In this document: positions 24,144 to 34,048 of the stretch, in pieces
Layout of the letters: each line of letters starts with the position of its first letter
Position numbering within the stretch: the stretch's first letter is position 1
Assembly (NCBI GenBank): GCA_947623915.1
Contig: CANQIB010000010.1
Location: forward strand, 1-64,000
Source of the DNA: an uncultured Ruminiclostridium sp.
GTDB lineage: Bacteria > Bacillota > Clostridia > Oscillospirales > Ruminococcaceae
Direction of reading: 5' to 3'
DNA length: 64,000 bases
Notes under the pieces: model-generated
What the model was told of the DNA's origin: nothing
The model's database searches: none
The model's input: the letters and a program-made list of their open reading frames with translations, nothing else
Made by a program: the position numbers and the translations under genes

Positions 24144-24962
24144 TTAAAGCCGCATTTCTTCTACTTTTGCTTTCTCTGCAAGCTCCGCGCCGCTCATTAC
24201 CGTCAACGCGTCCAGCAGTCCCACATAAAAGCTGCCCGTGCCTTTGGCGTCCGCCGCGGCTGTCTCCCCCGCTATACCTATAGCCGCCGTCGCGGTCACC
24301 GCCGCCGTAAAATTATCCCCCGCCGCGCAAAGAGCCGCGGTAAGTCCCGACACCAGACAGCCCGTGCCGGTAACGCGGGAGAGCATCTCCACGCCGTTGC
24401 TCACAAGGGCGAGCCTGTTGTTTTTGCAAACGACGTCGGTACTTCCCGTGACCGCCACCGCGCAGGAAAATTTCTCCGCCGCCGCCTCGGCAAGCCGTAT
24501 CGCGCCTTCGGGACCGACGTACGCGCTGTCCACGCCCTTTTCCGCACGCTCGCCTATAGAGGGCGCGCTGACCAGCGCCGCTATTTCGGAGGCGTTGCCG
24601 CGTATCGCCGCGAAACGGAACTGCCGCAGCATATAAAGAGCGTTTTTCAAACGGTACTCCGTCGAGCCCGCGCCGACGGGGTCCAGCACAACGGGCTTTT
24701 TGGTAAGCCCCGCCTCCTGCCCGGAGGTAAGCATGGCGCGGCAGCGGTCTTTGCCGAAAGTGCCCATGTTGAACAGCACCGAATCCGCCTTTTGGGTAAT
24801 ATCCACCGCGTCCAGCGGGCTGTCCGCCATGACCGGCGAAGCCCCCGCCGCAAGCAGACCGTTTGCCACGGTGTTAGCCGTGACATAGTTAGTTATACAA
24901 TGCACCAGCGGGCGCTTGTTTCTCATTTTGTCCCAAAGAGCGGCACATTCCTCAATTATCAT
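24144..24962 (-). CDS. thiM: Hydroxyethylthiazole kinase, 272 aa
   Basis: A ribokinase-like fold enzyme that phosphorylates 4-methyl-5-(2-hydroxyethyl)thiazole to salvage thiamine (EC 2.7.1.50). Landmarks are PLVHCITNYVTANTVANGLLAAGASPVMAD at the N-terminus, VLDPVGAGST, RGNASEI, and the catalytic VTGTGCLVSG with the active-site Cys. Start: the ATG at 24962 has GAAAGGA at 9 bases; two earlier in-frame ATGs lack spacing. It is downstream of an AEC transporter with 26 bases between, implying an operon and possibly thiazole uptake. No TPP riboswitch is found before the operon. Confidence 0.95.
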   Translation of the reverse strand: MIIEECAALWDKMRNKRPLVHCITNYVTANTVANGLLAAGASPVMADSPLDAVDITQKADSVLFNMGTFGKDRCRAMLTSGQEAGLTKKPVVLDPVGAGSTEYRLKNALYMLRQFRFAAIRGNASEIAALVSAPSIGERAEKGVDSAYVGPEGAIRLAEAAAEKFSCAVAVTGSTDVVCKNNRLALVSNGVEMLSRVTGTGCLVSGLTAALCAAGDNFTAAVTATAAIGIAGETAAADAKGTGSFYVGLLDALTVMSGAELAEKAKVEEMRL

Positions 24963-24988
24963 GATATACATTCCTTTCAAAAATTCGT

Positions 24989-25912
24989 TTATCTCACCGT
25001 ATGCTCAAATATCGTAAGTATAAGCGGCAGGGTGACGCAGGACAGCACCGTCGCCGCGGCAAACAGCTCGGAGCTGTAGCCGGGATTTTTATCGTATTTT
25101 ATCGCAAACATGGTGCAGGCGGCAGCCGTCGGACAGGCGGCGGCGATAACGTTCACCCCGCTTATCAGCCTGTCAAAGCCGCAAACGGCGCATAAACCGA
25201 GCAGCAGCATAGGTATCGCCATCAGCTTTATAAAGCATACCGCGTACAGCCGAGGCTTTTTCACCGCGTCGCGCAGCCGTACCGTCGCTATTACGGAGCC
25301 CGCCACTATCATGGCTAGCGGCGTATTCAGTCCCGCAAGCTGCTCGCACACGTCCAGCAGCACCTGCGGCAGCCTGATATTCAGCAAAAACAGCACCATT
25401 CCCACGGCGATGAAAATAACGCAGGGGTGAAGCAGCGCCTTGCCGAGCGTTTTAAGGGTGAATTTCTCGCCGCTTACCGACAACGCTCCGTGGGTGAACA
25501 TCAGCACATTGAACAGCGTGATATAAGCGGTGAGGTAAAACACCCCGTCGTTCCCGAAAAGCCCCTGTATCAGCGGTATCCCCATGAACGCGCAGTTGGA
25601 ATACACCGCCGCCAGCCTTTCGTTCACCACTCCCGACCGCTCCTTGCGGCGGAAAATAAGCGGTATTATCAGCAGCGAGGATATTATGCTTGCCCCCGCT
25701 AGCGCAAAGGACAGCAGCAACCCTCCCAGCATACTCGCGTCGAACGGCTTTTGATAGGATACCAGTATCACGACGGGTATAACTATATTCAGCAGCAAGC
25801 CGGACAGCTTTTTGGTGCTGTTCTCATCGAGCATATTAGTTTTTCGGCAGAAGTATCCCACCGCCGCAAGCAGCGCCATCACCGCTACCTGCTGTATTAC
25901 GGTAATATTCAT
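24989..25912 (-). CDS. AEC (auxin efflux carrier) family transporter, 307 aa
   Basis: Ten hydrophobic segments in two five-helix halves, with family features: GYFCRKTNMLDENSTKKLSGLLLNIVIPVVI near the N-terminus, NCAFMGIPL at ~105, and AACPTAAACTMFA near 265. AEC/malonate-type carriers move small organic anions, but substrate is rarely clear. Here the gene shares a transcript with thiM, so a thiamine-precursor substrate is a testable guess. It has its own promoter at 25943-25971. Confidence 0.85.
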   Translation of the reverse strand: MNITVIQQVAVMALLAAVGYFCRKTNMLDENSTKKLSGLLLNIVIPVVILVSYQKPFDASMLGGLLLSFALAGASIISSLLIIPLIFRRKERSGVVNERLAAVYSNCAFMGIPLIQGLFGNDGVFYLTAYITLFNVLMFTHGALSVSGEKFTLKTLGKALLHPCVIFIAVGMVLFLLNIRLPQVLLDVCEQLAGLNTPLAMIVAGSVIATVRLRDAVKKPRLYAVCFIKLMAIPMLLLGLCAVCGFDRLISGVNVIAAACPTAAACTMFAIKYDKNPGYSSELFAAATVLSCVTLPLILTIFEHTVR

Positions 25913-25942
25913 TTACCAGCCTTCTTTTGTTCTTTTTCTTTA

Positions 25943-25971
25943 ATTATACTATATCCGAGCGCTAAAATCAA
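25943..25971 (-). promoter_or_regulatory. Promoter of the AEC-thiM operon (TTGATT-17-TATAAT)
   Basis: -35 TTGATT (25966-25971), 17-bp spacer, -10 TATAAT (25943-25948), minus strand. The leader is only about 25 bases, leaving no room for a riboswitch. Confidence 0.85.
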
Positions 25972-25982
25972 TCTTAAAATAA

Positions 25983-26007
25983 ACCCCCGCGGCAGCGCCG
26001 CGGGGGT
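25983..26007 (-). terminator. Terminator of the solute-binding protein gene
   Basis: An 11-bp GC stem (ACCCCCGCGGC / GCCGCGGGGGT) with a three-base loop and a TTATTTTAAG tail on the minus strand. Confidence 0.85.
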
Positions 26008-26027
26008 ATTGAGGTATCGGGTTGTTC

Positions 26028-27548
26028 TTATGAATTCTTGAGCGATTCTCTGTAAGGATCGAGGTATCCCTCTACCGTGCCGAAATATTTCTCACGGATA
26101 GTGGTATAGGAATCACCGTTCTTGAAAGGCCCGCCGAGGATAGCCTCCTGACCGTCGGAGTTACCTGTCTGCATAAGAGTGGTAAGCTCGTTGTTGAATC
26201 CGAAGCAATCGTCCCATACGAATACGAACTGGTCGCTTTCGGGGTTCTTCAGCTCAACGGAAAGGTCGTAAAGCTCTTCCGACATAGCAACGTGCGTGTT
26301 GTTGACTCTGAGGTCCGCTCCGCAATTCGGGCACTTGCTTAATGTCTTGTCGGTGCCGGTCTCGCCGCACTCAAGGCACTTGGTATAGTACAGAGTTTCA
26401 GCGATAGCCTCTGCCTTTGCTTTTTCTATTCTTTCGGGATCTATCTCGTTCTCACGGCAAAGCTCCATGTACTTTACGGCAGCCGCTATGTTCTTCGCGC
26501 CTGCGGGGCAAAGATAACCGAAGGTATCGGTGTTCATGTAATATTTATCCGCCTTGTCGTCTCTGGGTATCGGAACGAATTTAACGTCCTGATCCTTCAT
26601 AGCGGCCTGAGTGGTGGAATAACCCCAGTCAAGACCGAATTCGGAGAAGAGCGTCTTGCCGTCGATAAGAGCCTGATCGGGGTTCTTGTACTCGCCCTGT
26701 ATCATGCCCTGTCTTGCGAGATCCTGAAGGAAGTCCTGGCATCTCTGGACGTTAGCGTCCTGCATATTGTTGATTATTTCCTTGTTTACACCGTCAACTG
26801 AGATCACCTTTGTGCCAGTGGAAACGATAAACGGCATTGCAACAAAGCCGGTAGGCATGATCCCGTAATAATCCTCGCCGAGGTTGCACCACTCGGTCAT
26901 GAGGTCTTTCCATGCGGTCCAAGTCCATTCACCGTTTTGATAAAGCTCAAACGGGTCGGTGCGTATGCCCTCGTTCTCCAGCGCGGTAGCGTTGTAAATA
27001 AGCACTACTCCGGCCTTTAACTGGTAGGGGATATAATAATGCTTTCCGCCATAGTTGAAGTTATCTATGGTCTGCTTCATTCCGCTCCAAAGCGGGCTGT
27101 CGAAATCAATGTAGTCGTCCATGGGGGTGTAGAGGTTCTGCTGTATTCCGTGAGGATAGCACATCCACTCATAGCTTACAAGGTCGGGCGCGTCGCCGGA
27201 CGCTATAAGCTCCGCCTGCTTAACGAAATACTCACCCGACGTAGTACCGATATATTCTATCGTATATCCCGCGTCGTTGAATTTTTCCACCATGTCCTTA
27301 TCTTGGGTGTTAAGGTCATAGTATCCGCACCATTTCATCACGCTTCCGTTCGAGGGAAGTTCGGTGACCGTGCCGCCGCTCGATTCGCTGTTCTCGCCGG
27401 GCTCCGTCGTCGTTCCGGGGGTGTTGGCCGTAGAGCTTGTTTCGCCGCCGGCAGACTCCGTGGAAGTGGTATTCTGGCACGCTGTAAGGGAGGTTATCGC
27501 CATTGTAGCCGTAAGAATACAGCAAAGCGCTTTTTTAGTCAGCTTCAC
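26028..27548 (-). CDS. Extracellular solute-binding lipoprotein with an embedded zinc-knuckle motif, 506 aa
   Basis: Starts with GTG behind AAAGGA at 10 bases. Lipobox SLTAC (Cys24) follows a 23-residue signal, then a Ser/Thr/Gly-rich linker to ~65, then a family 1-type solute-binding fold (VEKFNDAGYTIEYIG, ELIASGDAPDLVSYEW, LYTPMDDYIDFDSPLW, WTWTAWKDLMTEW), as for sugar ABC importers. No permease or ATPase genes are near, so it is an orphan. Unusually, residues 391-409 carry C-x2-C-x11-C-x2-C (CLECG...CPNCG), a rubredoxin-type knuckle, not a normal part of the fold. It is monocistronic, with promoter, candidate operator and terminator. Confidence 0.88.
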   Translation of the reverse strand: MKLTKKALCCILTATMAITSLTACQNTTSTESAGGETSSTANTPGTTTEPGENSESSGGTVTELPSNGSVMKWCGYYDLNTQDKDMVEKFNDAGYTIEYIGTTSGEYFVKQAELIASGDAPDLVSYEWMCYPHGIQQNLYTPMDDYIDFDSPLWSGMKQTIDNFNYGGKHYYIPYQLKAGVVLIYNATALENEGIRTDPFELYQNGEWTWTAWKDLMTEWCNLGEDYYGIMPTGFVAMPFIVSTGTKVISVDGVNKEIINNMQDANVQRCQDFLQDLARQGMIQGEYKNPDQALIDGKTLFSEFGLDWGYSTTQAAMKDQDVKFVPIPRDDKADKYYMNTDTFGYLCPAGAKNIAAAVKYMELCRENEIDPERIEKAKAEAIAETLYYTKCLECGETGTDKTLSKCPNCGADLRVNNTHVAMSEELYDLSVELKNPESDQFVFVWDDCFGFNNELTTLMQTGNSDGQEAILGGPFKNGDSYTTIREKYFGTVEGYLDPYRESLKNS

Positions 27549-27621
27549 TTTAAATCAATCCTTTCATAATAAGGACTCGCCGTCAGAAATTTTCCGGCGG
27601 TCCGTTCTCTGCTGCGGCAAG

Positions 27622-27636
27622 TGTAATCGTTTTACA
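27622..27636. promoter_or_regulatory. LacI-like imperfect operator downstream of the SBP promoter
   Basis: TGTAATCGTTTTACA carries five-base arms TGTAA/TTACA around a central CG-containing core, similar to LacI/CcpA-type sites but one base too long. It lies about +7 to +21 of the predicted transcript, consistent with a repressor roadblock. Confidence 0.35.
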
Positions 27637-27649
27637 TTGCCACAATAAT

Positions 27650-27678
27650 ATTATATCTCAACGGAAAACTAAATTCAA
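27650..27678 (-). promoter_or_regulatory. Promoter of the solute-binding protein gene (TTGAAT-17-TATAAT)
   Basis: -35 TTGAAT (27673-27678), 17-bp spacer, -10 TATAAT (27650-27655), minus strand; leader about 95 bases. Confidence 0.82.
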
Positions 27679-27814
27679 TAAGAGAAAATGACGATTTTTA
27701 TATTCGTGAATTGTACAATATTCACAAAAAAAGTCCGCGCTTTTTGACGTTCAAAATAAAAGCGCGAACTTTCAGTATTTTAATAAGGGTACTTTCCGAA
27801 ATAAATTCGGTTTG

Positions 27815-29428
27815 TCACAGCGTAAATTTACCGCCGTGCGCCTGTTTTCTCCATTCTATATATTCCTCATAGCTGCCCTGTCTGTCGTAGCAGCCCGTCT
27901 CGGCAAGCTCGATTATGCGGTTGGCGGAGGTCTGGACTATCTCGCGGTCATGGGAGGCAAACAGTATGTTGCCCTTAAAATCCCTCAAACCGTTGTTTAC
28001 CGCGGTTATACTTTCCAAATCGAGATGGTTGGTAGGACGGTCAAGTATCAGCACGTTAGAGCCGAACAGCATCATACGCGAGAACATACATCTCACCTTT
28101 TCGCCGCCGGACAGCACCTTGACCGGCTTATACACCTCGTCGCCGGAAAACAGCATTCTGCCGAGAAAACCGCGCAGGTAGGTTTCGGTCTCGTCCTTGG
28201 AATACTGGCGTATCCAGTCTATTATCGTTTTGTCGCAGCCGTCAAAAAACGCGGAATTATCCTGCGGGAAGTAGCTTACGCTCGCCGTGCTGCCCCACTT
28301 ATAGCTGCCGGAATCCGGCTCTAGCTCCCCGTTTAATATCCTAAACAGGGTCGTTACCGCTATCTCGTTATCTCCGACGAACGCTATTTTATCCCCCTTG
28401 CCGACGGTAAAGCTGACGTTGTTCAGCACCTTTACGCCGTCAACGGTTTTGGTCAGCCCGTCCACCGAAAGTATGTCCTTGCCTATCTCCCTGTCCGCCT
28501 CAAAGCTGATGAACGGATAGCGGCGGCTGGAGGCGGGCAGCTCCTCTACCGTCAGCTTTTCTATCAGCTTTTTGCGGGAGGTAGCCTGCTTTGACTTGGA
28601 TTTGTTGGCGGAAAAGCGCTGTATAAAGCTCTCCAGTTCCTTTATCTTCTCCTCCGCTTTCTTGTTCTGCTGCTTTGTCATACGCTGTATGAGCTGCGAG
28701 GATTCATACCAGAATTCGTAGTTCCCGACGTACATTTTTATCTTTCCGTAATCTATATCGACCGTGTGGGTGCAGACGTTGTTCAAAAAATGGCGGTCAT
28801 GCGATACCACTATCACCGTTCCGAAATATTCCGCCAAAAAGTCCTCCAGCCACGCCACCGCGTCGATGTCGAGATGGTTGGTAGGCTCGTCCATCAGGAT
28901 AATATCGGGATTTCCGAACAACGCCTGCGCCAGCAGCACCTTTACCTTTTCGCTGCCCGCAAGCGAGGACATTTGGGAATACATGATACCCTCGTCCAGA
29001 CCCAGCCCCTGTATCAGCTTGGACGCGTCGCTCTCGGCTTCCCAGCCGCCAAGCTCGGCAAATTCGCCCTCCAGCTCGCTTGCTCTTTCTCCGTCCGCCT
29101 CCGAAAAATCCTCCTTTTCGTACAGCGCGTCCTTTTCTTTCATTATCTCATACAATCGGCTGTTGCCCATTATGACCGTTTCCTGTACCGTATATTCGTC
29201 GTAAGCGAAATGGTCCTGCTTCAGTACGGACATTCTCAGTCCCGCTGGTATGCTGACGCTGCCGGCGGCAGGCTCAAGCTCCCCGCAAAGTATTTTTAAA
29301 AACGTGGATTTCCCCGCCCCGTTCGCGCCTATCACGCCGTAGCAGTTTCCCGCGTTGAATATAAGGTTCACGTCTTTAAAAAGCGTCTGCCCTCCGAAGT
29401 TTATCGCAAGATCCGATACCGTTATCAT
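27815..29428 (-). CDS. ABC-F ATPase (YbiT-like) with degenerate second ATP site, 537 aa
   Basis: Two ABC cassettes joined by a charged linker helix pair (residues ~235-300, TKQQNKKAEEKIKELESF...SKSKQATSRKKL) and no membrane segments: the ABC-F plan, which acts on ribosomes or translation. Cassette 1 is intact (GANGAGKST, LAGSEKVK signature, LMDEPTNHLD). Cassette 2 keeps the signature LSGGEKV but its Walker A reads GDNEIAVTT, with no lysine, and Walker B reads LILDRPTNHLD, Arg in place of the catalytic Glu. The start is the ATG at 29428 with AAAGGA at 9 bases. The short C-terminus (WRKQAHGGKF) lacks the usual CTD. Confidence 0.9.
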   Translation of the reverse strand: MITVSDLAINFGGQTLFKDVNLIFNAGNCYGVIGANGAGKSTFLKILCGELEPAAGSVSIPAGLRMSVLKQDHFAYDEYTVQETVIMGNSRLYEIMKEKDALYEKEDFSEADGERASELEGEFAELGGWEAESDASKLIQGLGLDEGIMYSQMSSLAGSEKVKVLLAQALFGNPDIILMDEPTNHLDIDAVAWLEDFLAEYFGTVIVVSHDRHFLNNVCTHTVDIDYGKIKMYVGNYEFWYESSQLIQRMTKQQNKKAEEKIKELESFIQRFSANKSKSKQATSRKKLIEKLTVEELPASSRRYPFISFEADREIGKDILSVDGLTKTVDGVKVLNNVSFTVGKGDKIAFVGDNEIAVTTLFRILNGELEPDSGSYKWGSTASVSYFPQDNSAFFDGCDKTIIDWIRQYSKDETETYLRGFLGRMLFSGDEVYKPVKVLSGGEKVRCMFSRMMLFGSNVLILDRPTNHLDLESITAVNNGLRDFKGNILFASHDREIVQTSANRIIELAETGCYDRQGSYEEYIEWRKQAHGGKFTL

Positions 29429-29525
29429 ATTATTCCGTCCTTTCATGTATCTAAAGCGTTATCCCCGCTGTGTGAGTTCTTAAACAAATCAGCGTTATTT
29501 GAATTTAAAAAGTCACCTAGCGATT

Positions 29526-29554
29526 ATTTTACCATATTCTAAGGCAAATTGCAA
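29526..29554 (-). promoter_or_regulatory. Promoter of the ABC-F gene (TTGCAA-17-TAAAAT)
   Basis: -35 TTGCAA (29549-29554), 17-bp spacer, -10 TAAAAT (29526-29531), minus strand; leader about 90 bases without a clear attenuator. Confidence 0.65.
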
Positions 29555-29615
29555 CGGTAAAAGGAATAATTCCCACGAAAGGAACAGATTACCGAGCGTC
29601 GGCTCAATTTTATAC

Positions 29616-29644
29616 TTGCATTTGACAAAACTATAGTGTATAAT
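29616..29644 (+). promoter_or_regulatory. Promoter of the dehydratase activase (TTGCAT-17-TATAAT)
   Basis: -35 TTGCAT (29616-29621), 17-bp spacer, -10 TATAAT (29639-29644), 75 bases before the ATG. Confidence 0.82.
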
Positions 29645-29718
29645 TAAAAATGCGGTATTGTCACGACTCGTACCGTAAAATTTTATCCGTCGAACGGATT
29701 TGAAAAAAGAGGTCTGAG

Positions 29719-32700
29719 ATGTTACATATAGGACTTGACGTCGGTTCCACCACCGTAAAGATAGCGGTGACGGACGACGAGAGAAAACTGATATACAAAA
29801 ACTACCAACGGCATTATTCGGATATAAAAAAGACTATCGCCGAGGTGCTGGGCGGCTGCCTTGACTCGCTGACCGACGAATCAGTTACGATAGCGGTCAC
29901 GGGCTCGGGCGGAATATCCGTGTCCCGTTGGTTGGATATACCGTTCGTGCAGGAGGTAACGGCAGGCACTGAGGCGATACAGGTGCTGATACCCAAAACC
30001 GACGTCGCCATCGAGCTTGGCGGCGAGGACGCCAAGATAACCTATCTGCGCGACGGCGTGGAACAGCGTATGAACGGGACTTGCGCGGGCGGCACCGGCG
30101 CGTTTATCGACCAGATGGCGGCGCTGCTCAACACGGATATAACCGGACTTAACGAGCTTGCCAAGGAATATACCGTCATCTACCCCATAGCGTCGCGCTG
30201 CGGAGTGTTTGCAAAAAGCGACATACAGCCGCTTTTAAACGACGGCGCGAAAAGGAGCGACGTTGCGGCGTCGATATTCCAGTCGGTGGTAAATCAGACG
30301 ATAAGCGGGCTTGCCTGCGGAAAGCCGATAAGAGGATATGTGGCGTTCCTCGGAGGTCCCTTGCACTATCTGTCCGAGCTTAGAAAACGCTTTATAGAAA
30401 CGCTGCACCTCGACGAGGAGCATATAATATTCCCCCAAGACGCCAATCTGTTCGTGGCAATGGGCGCGTCCTTCTCGGACAATCGCGCCGAGGCGGACAC
30501 ATCGGCGCTCAGGGAAAAGCTGGCTACCCTTTCAGCGGTGGAGGTACACGAGGTCGAAAGGCTCGCCCCGCTGTTCAAAGACGAACAGGAGCGCAAAGAA
30601 TTTACCGAGCGGCACGCCAAGGCGGTAATACCCGTAAAGGACCTTTCGGCTCATACGGGAGCGTGCTATTTGGGCATAGACGCGGGTTCCACCACCACCA
30701 AAGCCGTGCTTACCGACAAAGAGGGCGAGATACTGTATTCCCATTACGGCAACAACATGGGCGATCCGTTAAAGTCCGTGATAGAGATACTGCGCGATAT
30801 ATATTCCAAGCTGCCCGAAAAGGCATATATAGCCAAAGCCACCGCTACCGGCTACGGCGAGCATCTTATCAAAGCCGCGCTGAAAGCGGATTACGGCGAG
30901 ATAGAAACGATGGCGCATTACAAGGCGGCGGAAAAGTTATTGCCGGGCGTGCAGTTCATACTTGACATAGGCGGTCAGGACATGAAGTGCATGAGGGTGA
31001 AAAACGGCGAGATAGAAAGCATATTGCTGAACGAGGCGTGTTCCTCCGGCTGCGGCTCTTTTATCCAGAATTTTGCGGCGGCGCTCGGCATGGGATCGTC
31101 GGAATTTGCCAAAATAGGACTGGACGCAAAAAATCCCGTCGATCTCGGCTCGCGCTGCACGGTGTTTATGAACAGCCGAGTAAAGCAGGCGCAAAAGGAG
31201 GGAGCGAGCGTTGCGGACATTTCCGCGGGTCTGTCCTATTCCGTGGTGAAAAACGCGCTTTTCAAGGTCATAAAGATACGCGACCCCAAGGCAATGGGCG
31301 AAAAGATAATAGTTCAGGGCGGCACGTTCCTTAACGATTCGGTGCTGCGCGCATTTGAGCTTACCTGCGGCAGAGAGGTCGTAAGACCCGACAAAGCGGG
31401 ACTTATGGGCGCATACGGCAGCGCGCTGGTAGCGGCGGAACGCGACGACGGCAAGGGCAGCACCATAGCCGCCGCAGACCGTCTGGAAAACTTCCAAATA
31501 ACCAAGACGACGGCGCGGTGCGGACGCTGCTCCAATAACTGCCTGCTTACGATAAGTCGATTTGACGACGGCACAAAATTCATCACCAACAACCGCTGTG
31601 AACGCGGCGCGGGAGGAGGAGCAAAGCGCTCCGACCTGCCCAACCTGTTTGAATACAAATATAACCGTCTTTTCGAGTACGAGCCGCTGCCCGAAAGCGA
31701 GGCAAAGCGCGGCGTGGTGGGACTTCCGAGAGTTTTGGGAATGTACGAGAACTACCCGTTCTGGTTCACATTCTTCACGCAGCTCGGCTACAGCGTAAAG
31801 CTGTCCCCGAAATCGGGGCGCGATATTTACGATATGGGTATCGAAACCATGCCCTCCGAATCGGTGTGCTACCCCGCAAAGCTGTCACACGGGCATATCA
31901 TGTCGCTGTTAAAGGACGGCGTGAAATTCATCTTCTACCCCTCGCTGCCTTACGAGATGGACAACGGAGGCGGCGGCGACAATCACTACAACTGCCCCGT
32001 GGTCGCGACCTACAGCGAGGTCATCAAAAACGCCGTTCCTGAGTTGAGAGAGGACGGGGTCACTTTCCTAAATCCTTTCCTGCCGATATACGACGAAGAA
32101 AGAATGTTGGAGCGCCTTATCGAGGTGTTCCACCCGCTGGGCGTCGGCGGCGAGGAGATAGGCCCCGCGCTGAAAGCGGCGTATAAAGAGGACAGACGTT
32201 TTAAGGACGATATACGTTCAAAGGGCGAGGAAGTCCTTAAAATGCTCAAAGAAACGGGAAGAAAAGGCATAGTGCTTGCCGGCAGACCTTACCACGTCGA
32301 CCCCGAAATAAATCACGGCATACCCGAAATGATAAACGGATACGGCTTCGCGGTGCTTACCGAGGACAGCGTGGCGCATCTGGGCAGCATAGTCCGTCCC
32401 ATTAGAATAGTGGATCAATGGATGTACCACACCCGACTTTATGCCGCGGCATCACTGGTGGGGAAAACTCCCGAACTTGAGCTGGTGCAGCTTAACAGCT
32501 TTGGCTGCGGTCTGGACGCGATAACTACCGACGAGGTACAGGAGATACTGCAAGGCTACGGTCGTATGTATACGGTGCTGAAGATAGACGAGGTGAACAA
32601 CCTCGGCGCGGCAAGGATACGCCTGCGCTCGCTCATTTCCGTAATGGAGGAGCGGGAGCGCAACGGTATAAAACCGACCGGCGAATTTACCCCCTACAAG

Positions 32701-34002
32701 CGGCAGCCGCTGTTCACTAAGGAGATGAAGAAAAAGCATACGATAATCGCGCCGCAGATGTCCCCGATACATTTCGAGCTGCTGGAGGCGGCGTTCCGCT
32801 ACTGCGGATACAATATCGTTATACTCAAGGACTACTCCAAGCAGGTCGTGGACGAGGGACTTAAATATGTAAACAACGACGCGTGCTATCCCGCGATAAT
32901 CACGATAGGGCAGCTGCTGCACGCGCTCAACAGCGGAGAATACGACAAGGACAACGTGTCGGTGCTGATAACCCAGACCGGCGGCGCTTGCAGAGCGACC
33001 AACTATGTAGGTATGCTGAAAAAGGCGCTGAAAGACGCCGGACTTACCAACATTCCGATAATCTCACTGAATATCGTCGGAATGGAGAAAAACCCCGGCT
33101 TCGGCATTACACCGACGATGATGCTGCGCGCATTCATGGCGCTGATATACGGCGACGTGCTTTGCCGCTGTCTGTATAAGGTACGCCCGTATGAAGTGGA
33201 AAAGGGCGCGGCGCAGGCGATGTACGAAAAATGGAACGCTTATCTGCGGGAGGATATAAAACACCTGTCGATAGGACGCTTTAATAAAAACGTCCGCAAT
33301 ATCGTAAGCGATTTCGACTCTATCCCCTGCCTCGATATAGTTAAGCCGAGGGTAGGTCTGGTCGGCGAGATACTGGTAAAATATCACCCCGCCGCCAACA
33401 ATTTTGCGGTGGACCTTGTGGAGAGCGAGGGCGCGGAAGCGGTAGTGCCGGATCTTATGGGATTTATCTACTATATCTGCGACCATGCGAACACCCGTCG
33501 TGAGCTGCTCACCGTGTCAAATTCAAGATATGTGCTGTCGAATGCGGCGATACATTTCATCGAGTGGATGCAGAATTCCTACAAAAAAGCGATAGAGGGC
33601 ACGAAGTTCGGCTCGTTCATGAAGATAAGCGATATGCGGCGGTTGGTGGAGGGCGTCGTTTCCACCGGCAATATAGCGGGAGAGGGCTGGTTCCTTTCGG
33701 CGGAAATGATAGAGCTTATCCACAGCGGAGTAAACAACATCATATGTATGCAGCCGTTTGCCTGCCTGCCCAACCATGTTACGGGAAAGGGCATAATCGG
33801 CGAGCTTAGGCGGCAAAATCCCCATGCCAACATAATCGCGGTGGACTATGACCCCGGCGCTTCCGAGGTAAACCAGATAAACCGTATCAAGCTGATGCTG
33901 GCACAGGCGTTCCGCCAACTCAAACAGCTTCCCGACGAAACGGAGGTTTCCCCCTCCGTAAGCGTTGAAGATAAATACGCTTCACTGGTAAAGGACGCGT
34001 AA
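29719..34002 (+). CDS. 2-hydroxyacyl-CoA dehydratase activase-related protein, 1,427 aa
   Basis: A large fusion. Two BadF/BcrA-type ASKHA ATPase domains come first: [13 protein letters not shown] at 3-15 with [11 protein letters not shown] at ~117, and [13 protein letters not shown] at ~315 with ACSSGCGSF at ~440. These Cys hold the bridging [4Fe-4S] cluster in the activator. A DUF2229 region (~650-1000, with [13 protein letters not shown] and PAKLSHGHI) and a C-terminal HgdB/activator-like region (~1010-1400) follow. True activators (HgdC) inject electrons into the dehydratase with ATP hydrolysis. These long proteins are widespread in anaerobes with no proven substrate. A Cys-rich CGRCSNNC sits near 595. 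A 46-base gap leads to the SPFH gene. Confidence 0.9.
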   Translation: MLHIGLDVGSTTVKIAVTDDERKLIYKNYQRHYSDIKKTIAEVLGGCLDSLTDESVTIAVTGSGGISVSRWLDIPFVQEVTAGTEAIQVLIPKTDVAIELGGEDAKITYLRDGVEQRMNGTCAGGTGAFIDQMAALLNTDITGLNELAKEYTVIYPIASRCGVFAKSDIQPLLNDGAKRSDVAASIFQSVVNQTISGLACGKPIRGYVAFLGGPLHYLSELRKRFIETLHLDEEHIIFPQDANLFVAMGASFSDNRAEADTSALREKLATLSAVEVHEVERLAPLFKDEQERKEFTERHAKAVIPVKDLSAHTGACYLGIDAGSTTTKAVLTDKEGEILYSHYGNNMGDPLKSVIEILRDIYSKLPEKAYIAKATATGYGEHLIKAALKADYGEIETMAHYKAAEKLLPGVQFILDIGGQDMKCMRVKNGEIESILLNEACSSGCGSFIQNFAAALGMGSSEFAKIGLDAKNPVDLGSRCTVFMNSRVKQAQKEGASVADISAGLSYSVVKNALFKVIKIRDPKAMGEKIIVQGGTFLNDSVLRAFELTCGREVVRPDKAGLMGAYGSALVAAERDDGKGSTIAAADRLENFQITKTTARCGRCSNNCLLTISRFDDGTKFITNNRCERGAGGGAKRSDLPNLFEYKYNRLFEYEPLPESEAKRGVVGLPRVLGMYENYPFWFTFFTQLGYSVKLSPKSGRDIYDMGIETMPSESVCYPAKLSHGHIMSLLKDGVKFIFYPSLPYEMDNGGGGDNHYNCPVVATYSEVIKNAVPELREDGVTFLNPFLPIYDEERMLERLIEVFHPLGVGGEEIGPALKAAYKEDRRFKDDIRSKGEEVLKMLKETGRKGIVLAGRPYHVDPEINHGIPEMINGYGFAVLTEDSVAHLGSIVRPIRIVDQWMYHTRLYAAASLVGKTPELELVQLNSFGCGLDAITTDEVQEILQGYGRMYTVLKIDEVNNLGAARIRLRSLISVMEERERNGIKPTGEFTPYKRQPLFTKEMKKKHTIIAPQMSPIHFELLEAAFRYCGYNIVILKDYSKQVVDEGLKYVNNDACYPAIITIGQLLHALNSGEYDKDNVSVLITQTGGACRATNYVGMLKKALKDAGLTNIPIISLNIVGMEKNPGFGITPTMMLRAFMALIYGDVLCRCLYKVRPYEVEKGAAQAMYEKWNAYLREDIKHLSIGRFNKNVRNIVSDFDSIPCLDIVKPRVGLVGEILVKYHPAANNFAVDLVESEGAEAVVPDLMGFIYYICDHANTRRELLTVSNSRYVLSNAAIHFIEWMQNSYKKAIEGTKFGSFMKISDMRRLVEGVVSTGNIAGEGWFLSAEMIELIHSGVNNIICMQPFACLPNHVTGKGIIGELRRQNPHANIIAVDYDPGASEVNQINRIKLMLAQAFRQLKQLPDETEVSPSVSVEDKYASLVKDA

Positions 34003-34048
34003 CGCTCCTTTAAAAGCGAAGAAAAACCAAACAGGAAAGGAAAAGATC

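Noticed and set aside
25913..25982. TPP riboswitch before the AEC-thiM operon
   Set aside because: The predicted leader is about 25 bases and has no thi-box sequence.
29429..29525. Antibiotic-type attenuator in the ABC-F leader
   Set aside because: No short leader peptide with competing hairpins could be built from the sequence.
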